DNA of 64,000 nucleotides from GCA-2732755 sp965228265 (GTDB lineage Bacteria > Planctomycetota > Phycisphaerae > Phycisphaerales > UBA1924), in assembly GCA_965228265.1 (NCBI GenBank), contig OZ245804.1, positions 1,798,001 through 1,862,000 of the forward strand, written 5' to 3'. Of the stretch, positions 52,998 to 62,536 are shown one piece after another; positions within the stretch are counted from its first letter, which is position 1, and every line of letters begins with the position of its first letter. The position numbers and the translations under genes were made by a program. The notes under the pieces were generated by a model, which was given only the letters and a program-made list of their open reading frames with translations, was not told where the DNA came from and did not search any database.

Positions 52998-53911
52998 GCC
53001 GGCGCTCCCGCGGTGATTTCCTGCGCCACGCGCGACGCGTCCGCCAGCTTCTCAAGGTCCACGCCCGTCTCGTAGCCCGCCTCCTGGATCGTGCGCACAA
53101 GCAGGTCGGTCGCGATGTTGCCCGGCGCTCGGCTTGTCTCGGTCGAGGCGTACGGGCACCCGCCCAGCCCCGCCGCCGAGCCGTCGAAGGAACGGATCCC
53201 AAGCTGCAGTGCCACCCTGACACACTCGGCCGCCCTTCCGAACGTGTCGTGCAGGTGCAGCACCAGCTTGGCCGGGTCGATCTCGCTCGTCACGCACGCC
53301 AGCAGGGCCGCCATCGTCTCTGTGCACCCCGCGCCGATCGTGTCGCCAAGGTCGATCTCATCGACGCCCAGCTCCTCGAGCATCTTGCACACGCTAAGCA
53401 CCGCCTCGGGCGTGATCGCCCCCTCGAACGGGCACGCGATGACGCAGGAGACATACCCCCTCATCGCCAGCCCGTGGTCGCGCGCCATCGGCACGATCGG
53501 GCGGAAGCGTTCGATCGTCTCGGCGATCGTTGCGTTCGTGTTCTTCTGGCTGAACGTCTCACTGGCCGCAGCAAAGACACTCGCCTTGTCGATCAGCTTC
53601 ATGCCGACCGAGTCGTTCGCGTCCAGGAGCGCCCGCATGCCCTTCTCGTTGGGCACCAGAGCGCTCATCGAGAGCCCGATCGGCTTGGCCCGCGTGACCA
53701 ACTTGCACAGCTCGGCCGCGTCGCCAAGCTGCGGCACCCACCTGGGGCTCACAAAGCTCGTCACCTCGATCTCGTCGACACCCGACACCGAGAGCGCCCG
53801 CACGAGCCTGGCCTTGTCCTCGGTTGGGATCGCCGACCCGTCCGCCCGCAAGGGCTCGTTCTGCAGCCCGTCCCGGGGCGAAACATCCGTTATCCGCACG
53901 CGCTCAGCCAT
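52994..53911 (-). CDS. mvaB: Hydroxymethylglutaryl-CoA lyase
   Basis: HMG-CoA lyase cleaves HMG-CoA to acetyl-CoA and acetoacetate. The 305-residue TIM-barrel protein has ITDVSPRDGLQNEP, EVTSFVSPRWVPQLGDA, VDEIDLGDTIGAG, VLHLHDTFGRA (metal histidines) and the signature GSAAGLGGCPYASTETS with the catalytic cysteine. The frame extends upstream into repeat D, but ATG 53911 gives the proper start. It heads an operon with two crotonases and ribD. Confidence 0.92.
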   Translation of the reverse strand: MAERVRITDVSPRDGLQNEPLRADGSAIPTEDKARLVRALSVSGVDEIEVTSFVSPRWVPQLGDAAELCKLVTRAKPIGLSMSALVPNEKGMRALLDANDSVGMKLIDKASVFAAASETFSQKNTNATIAETIERFRPIVPMARDHGLAMRGYVSCVIACPFEGAITPEAVLSVCKMLEELGVDEIDLGDTIGAGCTETMAALLACVTSEIDPAKLVLHLHDTFGRAAECVRVALQLGIRSFDGSAAGLGGCPYASTETSRAPGNIATDLLVRTIQEAGYETGVDLEKLADASRVAQEITAGAPA

Positions 53912-53952
53912 CGGGGCATGGTATGGCAAGGCCCCGGGCAAGAAGCCATCTT

Positions 53953-54133
53953 CCTCCCTCTCCCCTTGGGGGAGAGGATCGGGGTGAGGGGTCTTTGTTT
54001 CCTCCCTCTCCCGCGCCCCGTGGGAGAGGGCTGGGGTGAGGGTGCATTTGCCCTTTGGACCTAGGCACCACAGACCCTCATCCGCCTCGCTTTGCTCGGC
54101 ACCTTCTCCCACGGGGCGCGGGAGAAGGAGGCG
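53953..54133. repeat. Inverted intergenic repeat, family D copy 3 (longest)
   Basis: Two successive CTCCCTCTCCC...GGGAGAGG units (53955-53980 and 54002-54034) and an opposite CCCTCATCCGCC...CTTCTCCCACGGGGCGCGGGAGAAGG unit make a composite of about 180 bp. It lies between the start of mvaB and the 3' end of the cupin gene, both on the minus strand. Confidence 0.8.
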
Positions 54134-54136
54134 GAC

Positions 54137-54517
54137 TCATATCCGCTCCGCCTCGTTCGTCAGCTCACCCCGCTCGGCATCACCCGTGTTCACCACGCCC
54201 GCCGGCTCGAAGAGCATGACCGCGCAGGGCTCGACCTCCGCCACCGGGCGGTGCTCCACGCCCCGCGGCACCACGAGCATGTCGCCTGCTCCCATCACCA
54301 CCGACCGCTCCCCCGCAGGCCCGTCCCGGAACTCCATCCGCAGCCGCCCCTCCAGGACGTAGAACAACTCGTCCGCCTCGTCGTGCTTGTGCCACACGAA
54401 CGCCCCCGAAAGCCGGGCGAGCTTCACCTCCTGCCCGTTGAGCGACGCGACGATCTTGGGCGACCAGCACTCGGAGAAGCTGGCGAGCTTGGTGGGGATG
54501 TGGGTGGGGGCGTGCAT
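54137..54517 (-). CDS. Cupin-domain protein
   Basis: A 126-residue single-domain cupin. Metal motif 1 is FVWHKHDEADELFYVLEG (His, His, Glu), and motif 2 is GDMLVVPRGVEHRPVAE (His). It may bind a metal and act as a small-molecule enzyme or sensor; the substrate is unknown. It begins at ATG 54517 next to the AT-rich island, and its base composition is like the rest of the chromosome. Confidence 0.88.
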   Translation of the reverse strand: MHAPTHIPTKLASFSECWSPKIVASLNGQEVKLARLSGAFVWHKHDEADELFYVLEGRLRMEFRDGPAGERSVVMGAGDMLVVPRGVEHRPVAEVEPCAVMLFEPAGVVNTGDAERGELTNEAERI

Positions 54518-54524
54518 TGATTTC

Positions 54525-55106
54525 TCAAGAGTTAGTGGCCAAATCGGCTCCAGTGTGGGTAATGAAGTATCCGCGATCTCCGCGAATGTTGCGTGGCAGC
54601 AATAGCTTGAGTTTTACTAGGGTATCCAAATCGCTTTCTATGAAGCGAGGATCTGATACTTCAATATGCGGTCCGCCTTCAATTGCTACGAAGAATTTAT
54701 GTGCCCCCATGTCCATATAGATGACGCCTGATAGCTTGCGATCATTGATTTCGTGAAGTATTCTGACAGCTTGAGGGGACAGGTGTTCAGAGCTCGGGAT
54801 GGCTTTGTATATCCGATTCCATCCAGTCATATGCTCTGCGATCAAGCCAATTGAAACGGTGAGATTGTGGATGCTGTTCTTTAGATCGTCATGATTGTTG
54901 TTTAGCAGTTCTTTCAGGCCGAGCGATATCTCGCAATTAGACTCGATGGCGGAGATTAGTTCGTCGTGATGTTTCTGGCTGAGCCAAGCCTTGAGTTCTT
55001 CGAGATCAGTGGCTTTGGCATTGTCTTTCTGGTATCTCTTTTCGCGTAGATACTCAGTAACTAGGCCAATTAGCGTCAAGAATGTGGATAATGACAAAGG
55101 GTCCAT
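54525..55106 (-). CDS. Orphan protein 1 of AT-rich island
   Basis: No family is recognised. The 193-residue product has a short N-terminal hydrophobic segment (LSTFLTLIGLVTEYL, possibly a membrane anchor), a charged helix-rich middle (DLEELKAWLSQKHHDELISAIE, LKELLNNNHDDLKNSIHNL) and a beta-rich end (GVIYMDMGAHKFFVAIEGGPHIEV, then a winged-helix-like tail). The gene is clearly poorer in G+C than its neighbours, suggesting acquisition. No Shine-Dalgarno is obvious upstream of ATG 55106. It is divergent from the next gene. Confidence 0.6.
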   Translation of the reverse strand: MDPLSLSTFLTLIGLVTEYLREKRYQKDNAKATDLEELKAWLSQKHHDELISAIESNCEISLGLKELLNNNHDDLKNSIHNLTVSIGLIAEHMTGWNRIYKAIPSSEHLSPQAVRILHEINDRKLSGVIYMDMGAHKFFVAIEGGPHIEVSDPRFIESDLDTLVKLKLLLPRNIRGDRGYFITHTGADLATNS

Positions 55107-55604
55107 GGTGCAGGTAGTTTAGGACTTGATCGAGTCACGAGTTGCGAAAATCTAGAGGGGCATGGATCTAGGTGTGCGAAGAAGGTAGAGCAGAATTAAT
55201 ACGTAAGGCCGTGGTCGAACTGTCGAAGTCCTATCGAGTCCGGATTGGCATTGACAGGGACGATGAAGTTGCATTTTTGATAAAATGGCTTAGGGACGAT
55301 GGAATACGGAAGCCATTTTTTGCAAATCCGAGACAGTGGATCTATTACAAAGTCTTTAATGATTGGTGGTGCTGGTATTTCCTATCGGATTGGATAGAAA
55401 TCGAATTGCTCGTAGATGGTAATGTAAGGCATTGGAACGGAAAGGGTGAACAAGTATCGCGTGCGGATGAGGCCGACAAGATTGCTGGCACGATATTGCT
55501 AGAAAAGATGTTCACCACTAGGGTTCGCGAAGCAGTCATCGAAATCAAATGTCATAACAACACTCAGCACTTTGTCGGACTTCTCGATGGGCTTGGAGAC
55601 TTGC

Positions 55605-57023
<1,419 letters not shown>

Positions 57024-57079
57024 GGGGAGAGGATATCGGGGGCGAGCGAGCGGGGCGGGGCGGGCGGTAAGCTCGGCTT

Positions 57080-57691
57080 ATGGCCAAGAAACAGCGCATA
57101 AGCAAGGCAGAGCAGGAAGCCGCCGCCGCGTATGAGAGGTTTGAGAAGTGGTCGTCCAAGCACGAGGGGCACAGTCTCAAAGACCCGGTGCTCGGCAAGG
57201 TCGTGTGGTCGGGCGGTGTATGGACGATGCAGAAGACCGTTCCACTTCTCGGCAAACGCGCCGTGGTGCGCATCGACGAGGATCTGATCCCCGCGGATCA
57301 CAATCTGAGTGGATTGCCCAAGCCTGTTGGTAGCTGGGCAGGAAAGGCCTGGGAGAAGTTCATCGAGGACTGCCCTCCCGAGCGTCGCGACGAGGTGTTT
57401 GAGACGCTGCACAAGGAAACGGTCAGGCTCGCGAATCAGTGGCTCAAGGGTCCGATGCTTGAAAATTTCCCAGAGGGTGCGGAACACATCAAAAAATATC
57501 GGGACTCAGCGGCCGTCTTGAAGAAGAGTCTCAAGCTGGACGATGTGTCTCTGTATAAGGGGGACAAAAAACCGTTTGTCTCCATGCACTTCGAGACCGA
57601 GTTTGCAGAGGGATACGGGCTGAAACTCTTCTACGTGGTGGGCCGCAAGAAACTCGTGGCTACATTTGGAAACCAACTCAGCCCCGATTGA
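57080..57691 (+). CDS. Hypothetical protein
   Basis: No family is firmly recognised. The 203-residue protein has DPVLGKVVWSGGVWTMQKTVPLLGKRAVVRIDED in its middle, a pattern reminiscent of the DUF6985 group, and a Lys-rich N-terminus. The C-terminal half ends in a beta-rich stretch (KPFVSMHFETEFAEGYGLKLFYVVGRKKLVATF). It is likely cytosolic. It is 12 bp from ppa and probably shares its transcript. Confidence 0.6.
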   Translation: MAKKQRISKAEQEAAAAYERFEKWSSKHEGHSLKDPVLGKVVWSGGVWTMQKTVPLLGKRAVVRIDEDLIPADHNLSGLPKPVGSWAGKAWEKFIEDCPPERRDEVFETLHKETVRLANQWLKGPMLENFPEGAEHIKKYRDSAAVLKKSLKLDDVSLYKGDKKPFVSMHFETEFAEGYGLKLFYVVGRKKLVATFGNQLSPD

Positions 57692-57703
57692 GAGAGCTCC
57701 ACA

Positions 57704-58270
57704 ATGGTCCACCCCTGGCACGACGTCACCCCCGGTGTTCAAGGTCTTGAACTCCCCCGGAATTTCCGCGCAATCATCGAAATCCCAAAGGGTTCCAGCA
57801 ATAAGTACGAGCTCGACAAGTCCACCGGCATGATCAAGCTCGACCGCGTGCTGAGCTCCGCGGTCTACTACCCCGCCAACTACGGCTTCGTGCCCCAGAC
57901 CCTCGCCGAGGACAACGACCCCCTCGATGTGCTGGTCTTCTGCACCGAGAAAATCCCGCCGCTGTGCCTCTGCGAGGCCCGGGCGGTGGGGGTCATGACC
58001 ATGATCGACGACGGCGAGCCCGACCACAAGATCGTGGCGGTGCTCTGCAACGACCCCGAGTTCGCCGACTTCCAGAAGGCCAGCGACTTCTCGCAGTACT
58101 CGATCCGCATGATGCGCCGCTTCTTCGAGGACTACAAGACCCTGGAGGGCAAGGAGGTCGAGGTCGACGAGATCATGCCCGCCGAGGTCGCCGACGCGAT
58201 CATCGAGGACTCCCTGGCCCGGTACTCGGCCGTCCGACGCACGGGCGGGATCACGGGCCTCTTGGCCTAG
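57704..58270 (+). CDS. ppa: Inorganic pyrophosphatase
   Basis: This family I soluble pyrophosphatase hydrolyses PPi released by biosynthesis. The 188-residue protein has the metal motif EDNDPLDVLV (Asp70, Asp72, Asp75), ANYGFVPQTL, VIEIPKGSSNKYELDK-like start region, and DFSQYSIRMMRRFFEDYK. Length matches the hexameric bacterial type. Repeat A follows 13 bp beyond the stop. Confidence 0.95.
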   Translation: MVHPWHDVTPGVQGLELPRNFRAIIEIPKGSSNKYELDKSTGMIKLDRVLSSAVYYPANYGFVPQTLAEDNDPLDVLVFCTEKIPPLCLCEARAVGVMTMIDDGEPDHKIVAVLCNDPEFADFQKASDFSQYSIRMMRRFFEDYKTLEGKEVEVDEIMPAEVADAIIEDSLARYSAVRRTGGITGLLA

Positions 58271-58283
58271 ACGTTTCTGAAAC

Positions 58284-58357
58284 GAGCCCCTCGCGTGAGC
58301 GGGGGGCCAAGTTGGCTTGATTCTGTGCGAAGGCCCCCTCTCTCACGAGAGGGGCTC
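58284..58357. repeat. REPIN-like element, family A copy 2
   Basis: Arms GAGCCCCTCGCGTGAGCGGG and the approximate reverse complement CTCTCTCACGAGAGGGGCTC lie about 20 bp apart in opposite orientation. It is a diverged version of the copy at 19346-19421 (the CGTAAGC centre is CGTGAGC here). It lies between ppa and hpt on the plus strand. Confidence 0.8.
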
Positions 58358-58397
58358 GTTCTGATGCCCAGTGGGCCAATGAGCTACCCTACCGGCA

Positions 58398-58949
58398 ATG
58401 CTCCGCGACATTGCCAACGTGCTCATCAGTGAAAGCCGCATCCGAGATCGCGTCCACGCGATCGGCGAGGAACTGGCCCGCTCGTTCTCCAATATCGATG
58501 AGGACGACAGTTCCCTCGTCCTGATGCCCGTCATGACCGGGGCGATGGTCTTCGCAGCCGACCTCATCCGCCAGCTGCCCTTCAAGCTCAAACTCGAGCT
58601 CGTCGCGGTCTCCAGCTACCCGGGCAAGTCCATGGCCTCCAAGGGCGCGATGATGGCAAGCGAGTTGCCCAAGGACCTCGAAGGCAAGCACATCCTCATC
58701 ATCGACGACATCCTCGATTCGGGCAGCACCATCGCGGTCCTCAAGTCCCTCATCGAGGAGCAGAACCCCGCGAGCGTCAAGGTCTGCGTCCTGCTCGAAA
58801 AGAAACGCAACGACGGCCCGCCCGTCGCCAAGGCCGATTACGTGGGCTTCGAGATCCCCGATGAATTCGTCGTGGGTTACGGCCTCGACTACGACGGCTA
58901 CTACCGCAATCACCCCGAGATCGTCACGCTCCACGAAGACGCCCTCTAG
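58398..58949 (+). CDS. hpt: Hypoxanthine phosphoribosyltransferase
   Basis: This purine salvage enzyme converts hypoxanthine or guanine to the nucleotide. The 183-residue protein has the PRPP-binding loop HILIIDDILDSGSTI, the flexible loop AVSSYPGKSM, and VGYGLDYDGYYRNHPEI at the C-terminus. The family length is ~180. It lies 3 bp before the PH-domain gene. Guanine specificity cannot be excluded. Confidence 0.94.
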   Translation: MLRDIANVLISESRIRDRVHAIGEELARSFSNIDEDDSSLVLMPVMTGAMVFAADLIRQLPFKLKLELVAVSSYPGKSMASKGAMMASELPKDLEGKHILIIDDILDSGSTIAVLKSLIEEQNPASVKVCVLLEKKRNDGPPVAKADYVGFEIPDEFVVGYGLDYDGYYRNHPEIVTLHEDAL

Positions 58950-58952
58950 ACC

Positions 58953-59498
58953 ATGGACGCCCGGCGGATCACGCAAAAACGCATCTCCACCCCCGAGCGC
59001 ACAGACTCGGGCAGTGCGCTGCGGATCGATCTGTCGGAGGGGGAAGAGGTGATCCTTGTGGTCTCGCCGCACTGGCTGTATGTGCTGATCGACCGCTTCG
59101 GTGTGCTGCTGTTCGTGCTCGCAGCGGGTGTGCTGGTCTGGATCTTCACCGCGGGCGCGCTGCCGAAATTCGCAGCGGTGCTGCTGGTGGTCGGCTGGAT
59201 CCTCTGGCAATTCGCCGAGCGCGCGTCGAGGCGGTACGTGCTGACCTCCCGACGGGTCGTCTCGGTCGCCGGCCTCTTGCGCCAGAAAGTGGTCGATGCG
59301 CCGATCACCAACGTGCGTCAGGTCACGATGTACAAATCGATCCCGGAGCGACTGCTCGGGCTCGGCACGCTCGGCTTTGCGACCGCGGGCACGGCTGGGC
59401 AGGATGTCATCTGGCGCCTGATCGACCGCCCGGGCGAGCGGTTCACCGAGGCCCGGCGCTGGATCGACAGCCCCAAGCCCGGGGAGAATGCCCAATGA
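58953..59498 (+). CDS. Membrane protein with bacterial PH domain (bPH2/DUF304)
   Basis: A 181-residue protein with two membrane helices (LLFVLAAGVLVWIFTAGAL and FAAVLLVVGWILWQF) followed by a PH-like domain (RRYVLTSRRVVSVAGLLRQKVVDAPITNVRQVTMYKSIPERLLGLGTLGFATAG), the DUF304/YdbT-type pattern. Possibly lipid-associated; function unknown. The 3' end overlaps the coaE ATG (ATGA). Confidence 0.82.
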   Translation: MDARRITQKRISTPERTDSGSALRIDLSEGEEVILVVSPHWLYVLIDRFGVLLFVLAAGVLVWIFTAGALPKFAAVLLVVGWILWQFAERASRRYVLTSRRVVSVAGLLRQKVVDAPITNVRQVTMYKSIPERLLGLGTLGFATAGTAGQDVIWRLIDRPGERFTEARRWIDSPKPGENAQ

Positions 59499-60106
59499 GC
59501 AAACCAGTGGTCATCGGGATCGCCGGCGGGATCGGCTCGGGCAAGAGCTTCGTCGCTGGACTCTTCGCCGAGGCGGGGTGTGTGATTTATGACGCCGACC
59601 GCGAGGTGTCGGCTCTCTACAAGCGACAGGACGTGCTCGACACCGTCCGGTCGTGGTGGGGGGACGACGCAGTGACCGGCGGCGAGATCGACCGCGCGAC
59701 GATCGCCCGGATCATCTTCGAAGACGAGAGCCAGCGGGATCGGCTCGAGAAGTTGTTGTTCCCACGACTGCACGAACGCAGGCGCGAGATGATCGCGCAG
59801 GCCGGGCGTGACGGCACCAAAGCCGTGGTCATCGATGCGCCGCTGCTCTTCGAGGCTGCCCTCGATGAGGAGTGCGACGTCGTGGTCTTCGTGGACACCC
59901 CCCGTCAGGTTCGTTTAGAACGCCTCAAGGCTCGGTCAGGGTGGGATGAGGCCGAACTGGCAAGACGAGAAAAAGCCCAGCTGCCCCTTGATGCCAAGCG
60001 TCAGAGGTCCGATTATTCTCTTGACGGGTCGGCTGCCCCCGAAGAGCTTCGGCGGCGCACCCTCAGCCTCCTTGACGAGATCATCGCCGGTTCAACCGGG
60101 GCCTGA
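59495..60106 (+). CDS. coaE: Dephospho-CoA kinase
   Basis: CoaE phosphorylates dephospho-CoA, the final step of CoA synthesis. The 203-residue protein has P-loop GIAGGIGSGKSFVAG (residues 8-22), AEAGCVIYDADREV, IDAPLLFEAALDEECDVVVFVDTPRQVRLERL and the Lys-rich lid. The ATG lies within the stop of the previous gene. Length and motifs are as expected. Confidence 0.95.
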   Translation: MSKPVVIGIAGGIGSGKSFVAGLFAEAGCVIYDADREVSALYKRQDVLDTVRSWWGDDAVTGGEIDRATIARIIFEDESQRDRLEKLLFPRLHERRREMIAQAGRDGTKAVVIDAPLLFEAALDEECDVVVFVDTPRQVRLERLKARSGWDEAELARREKAQLPLDAKRQRSDYSLDGSAAPEELRRRTLSLLDEIIAGSTGA

Positions 60107-60327
60107 AAGAGGTTCCGACTACCGGCTGCATTTCGCCCTTTCGACAATCGGTTTGCCACCCAGCGCGTGCTGAGATCGGGCAGACCCGGTTGAGACCCAC
60201 GGAGCTCTCGCTCGGTCGATTCGACCGGCGCAGACACGCCTCATACACCCACACTCTTTTCGCAATCGATCCCACATCGCTCGTCCGCAAGGGGCGAGCC
60301 GAAGACCCCGACCGAGGAAACGTTCCA
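60107..60327. other. 221-bp leader upstream of rho
   Basis: The region contains a near-perfect inverted repeat CGGTCGATTCGACCG (60213-60227) and no convincing short gene. An open frame reaches back to 60190, but the rho product begins at 60328 with GAGGAA upstream. Rho genes of other bacteria are autoregulated through their leaders, so this stretch could attenuate rho; this is inferred. Confidence 0.45.
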
Positions 60328-62103
60328 ATGGCCAAGACCAAGGATGCCGTCGACGAGCCGAAGCCCAAGACCACCCGGACCCGCAAAAAGACCACCGGCT
60401 CGACCGAGTCCAAGTCGGCAGCCAAGTCCAAAGCGGAGGCCAAGGTCGAGAGCAAGCCCGAACCCAAGGCGGAGACCAAGCCCGAGACCAAGTCGTCTCA
60501 GGCCAAGACTCCGTCCAAGTCCGAGTCCAAAGCCGACAGCAAACCGGCCGGTGACAACAAGCCCTCGGGCGATTCCGGCAACGAGGGCGGCAGCCAGGAC
60601 CAACGCCAGGGCAACAATCAGAACGGTGGCCAGGGCGGACAAGGCGGGCAAGGGGGCGAGGGCGGCAACAAACGCCGCCGAAAGAAGAAACGCCGCGGCG
60701 CCAACATGACACCCCAGGCGAATCAGCCCCGTCATGGCAACTCCGCCTTCCCGAGTCACATCCTCCCGAGCGATGAAGAACTCGAACGCGAGGCACGCGA
60801 GCTCGAAGCCGCCATCAAGGCCAAGGGCACCGAGATCGACGACTCGATCACCATCGGCGTGCTCCAGAAGATGACGGTCGAAGAGCTCTCGCCGATCGCC
60901 GACAAGGAAGGCCTGAGCGAATTCCACAACCTGCCCAAGCAGGACCTGATCTTCAAGATCCTCAAGGCCCGCGCCGCCAAGCAGGGACTGATGATCGGCG
61001 AGGGCACGATCGAGATCATGCAGGACGGCTTCGGCTTCCTGCGCTCGCCCGAGCAGAGCTACCTGCCCGGCCCCGATGACATCTACGTCTCGCCCAGCCA
61101 GGTCCGCAGGTTCGGCCTGCGTCGCGGCATGGTGATCAGCGGGGCCGTCCGTCCGCCCAAGGAGAACGAGCGCTACTTCGCGCTGCTCCGCGTGGACAAG
61201 ATCAACGGGCACGACCCGCGTGACGTCAAGGACCTGCCCAACTTCGAGGACCTTGTCCCCCTGCATCCGGAAGAGCGGTACATCCTCGAGACGACACCCG
61301 AGCGCATCGAGACGCGCGTGGTCGATCTCGTCGCGCCGCTGGGCAAGGGTCAGCGGGCGTTGATCGTCGCCCCGCCCCGCACGGGTAAAACCGTCCTGCT
61401 CCAGCAGATGGCCGCGGGCATCACCAAGAACTACCCCGACACCAAGATCATCGTGCTGCTCGTCGACGAGCGCCCGGAAGAGGTGACGGACTTCAAGCGC
61501 CACTCGGCCGACACGGTCGAAGTGGTGGCCAGCACGTTCGACGAGCAGAGCTCGCGCCACGTGCAGGTCGCCGAGGTCGTCATCGAGAAGGCCAAGCGGA
61601 TGGTCGAGTTCGGCGACGACGTCGTCATCTTCCTCGACTCGATCACACGTCTGGCCCGGGCGTACAACGCGGACATCCCGCACTCGGGCAAGATCATGAC
61701 CGGCGGCCTCGACGCCAACGCCCTCCAGCGACCCAAGAAGTTCTTCGGCGCCGCCCGCGCCATCGAGAACGGGGGCTCGCTCACCATCATCGGCACCGCC
61801 CTCGTCGATACGGGCAGCCGGATGGACGAGGTCATCTTCGAGGAGTTCAAGGGCACGGGTAACTCCGAGCTCCACCTCGATCGACGACTCGTCGAGAAGC
61901 GTGTCTACCCCGCCATCGACGTCTCGGCCTCGGGCACCCGCCGCGAGGAACTGCTCATGGACCCCAAGGAGCTCGAGCTGGCCTACAAGCTCCGCAAGAT
62001 CCTGGCGGACATGAACGTGGTCGAGTCGATGGAGTTCTTCAAGGGCCGACTCGTCAAATCCAAGAGCAACGCCGAGTTCCTCATGACCATGTCGCTCGGC
62101 TAA
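60328..62103 (+). CDS. rho: Transcription termination factor Rho with long disordered N-terminus
   Basis: Rho is a hexameric RNA helicase. The 591-residue protein is about 170 longer than the E. coli enzyme (419). Residues 1-135 are low complexity: Lys/Glu/Thr/Ser/Pro, then Asn/Gly/Gln-rich with GGQGGQGGQGG, then KRRRKKKRRG. From ~150 come the Rho N-domain and RNA-binding CSD (GDGTIEIM-like: EGTIEIMQDGFGFLRSPEQSY), Walker A APPRTGKT at 348-355, VDERPEEVTDFKRHS, LDSITRLARAYN and GTALVDTGSRMDEVIFEEFKGTGN. Family identity is certain. Confidence 0.97.
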   Translation: MAKTKDAVDEPKPKTTRTRKKTTGSTESKSAAKSKAEAKVESKPEPKAETKPETKSSQAKTPSKSESKADSKPAGDNKPSGDSGNEGGSQDQRQGNNQNGGQGGQGGQGGEGGNKRRRKKKRRGANMTPQANQPRHGNSAFPSHILPSDEELEREARELEAAIKAKGTEIDDSITIGVLQKMTVEELSPIADKEGLSEFHNLPKQDLIFKILKARAAKQGLMIGEGTIEIMQDGFGFLRSPEQSYLPGPDDIYVSPSQVRRFGLRRGMVISGAVRPPKENERYFALLRVDKINGHDPRDVKDLPNFEDLVPLHPEERYILETTPERIETRVVDLVAPLGKGQRALIVAPPRTGKTVLLQQMAAGITKNYPDTKIIVLLVDERPEEVTDFKRHSADTVEVVASTFDEQSSRHVQVAEVVIEKAKRMVEFGDDVVIFLDSITRLARAYNADIPHSGKIMTGGLDANALQRPKKFFGAARAIENGGSLTIIGTALVDTGSRMDEVIFEEFKGTGNSELHLDRRLVEKRVYPAIDVSASGTRREELLMDPKELELAYKLRKILADMNVVESMEFFKGRLVKSKSNAEFLMTMSLG

Positions 62104-62161
62104 GACCTGCTCTCAGGCGGCGATGCCACCGGACGAGACGATCCCGGTGTGATAGGCTGAC

Positions 62162-62185
62162 GGGTGCCCCGACCCGGGGGCACCC
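62162..62185 (+). terminator. Stable hairpin after rho, without T-tract
   Basis: GGGTGCCCC pairs with GGGGCACCC around GACCCG, 58 bp past the rho stop. No T-run follows, so if it ends transcription it does so without a classic intrinsic terminator. It may instead protect the mRNA end. Confidence 0.35.
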
Positions 62186-62224
62186 CCCGGAGGATCTGGG
62201 CTGCCACTGATCAGACGCGCCAGC

Positions 62225-62536
62225 ATGACACTGCTCTCGACGATCGCCACCGCGTGGGCGATCGCGATGGTGGTTTTCGGACTCATGCTGATCGCACGCT
62301 CCCCGGTCGGGTGGCTCGAACAATCCATCGGTCTTCCCCGTACGACGTGGATTCTGCTCGGTCTTGCGAGCATCGGCGGGGGGCAGTTCGTATTCATGTT
62401 CATGGTCGCCGATCGTCTCTGCCCGAACGCAGGACGGATGCCGGGGATCTGGCTGACCGAGATCATCATCGCGTGTCTCGGTCTGCTCGCGGTCGTGGCG
62501 GTAGGTGCGGTGGCTCTGATGGGGCTTGTGATATGA
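62225..62536 (+). CDS. Hypothetical small membrane protein
   Basis: No family is recognised. The 103-residue protein has three likely membrane helices (IATAWAIAMVVFGLMLIA, GLASIGGGQFVFMFMVA, EIIIACLGLLAVVAVGAVALMGLVI) and a central PNAGRMPGIWLT loop. Its stop overlaps the ATG of the next gene (ATGA). It lies in the same direction as rho, but 121 bp away, so a separate promoter is possible. Confidence 0.65.
   Translation: MTLLSTIATAWAIAMVVFGLMLIARSPVGWLEQSIGLPRTTWILLGLASIGGGQFVFMFMVADRLCPNAGRMPGIWLTEIIIACLGLLAVVAVGAVALMGLVI

Noticed and set aside
53912..54112. Upstream extension of HMG-CoA lyase
   Set aside because: The extra 67 residues come from the family D repeat (including HPDPLPQGERE) and are not protein-coding by family comparison.
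40927..54133. Possible CRISPR array from repeats at 41, 50 and 54 kb
   Set aside because: The copies are kilobases apart, with no regular spacers and no cas genes. They are palindromic intergenic elements.
60107..60327. tRNA or small RNA gene in the rho leader
   Set aside because: The inverted repeat is short and no cloverleaf or CCA-like end is visible. It is listed only as a leader.
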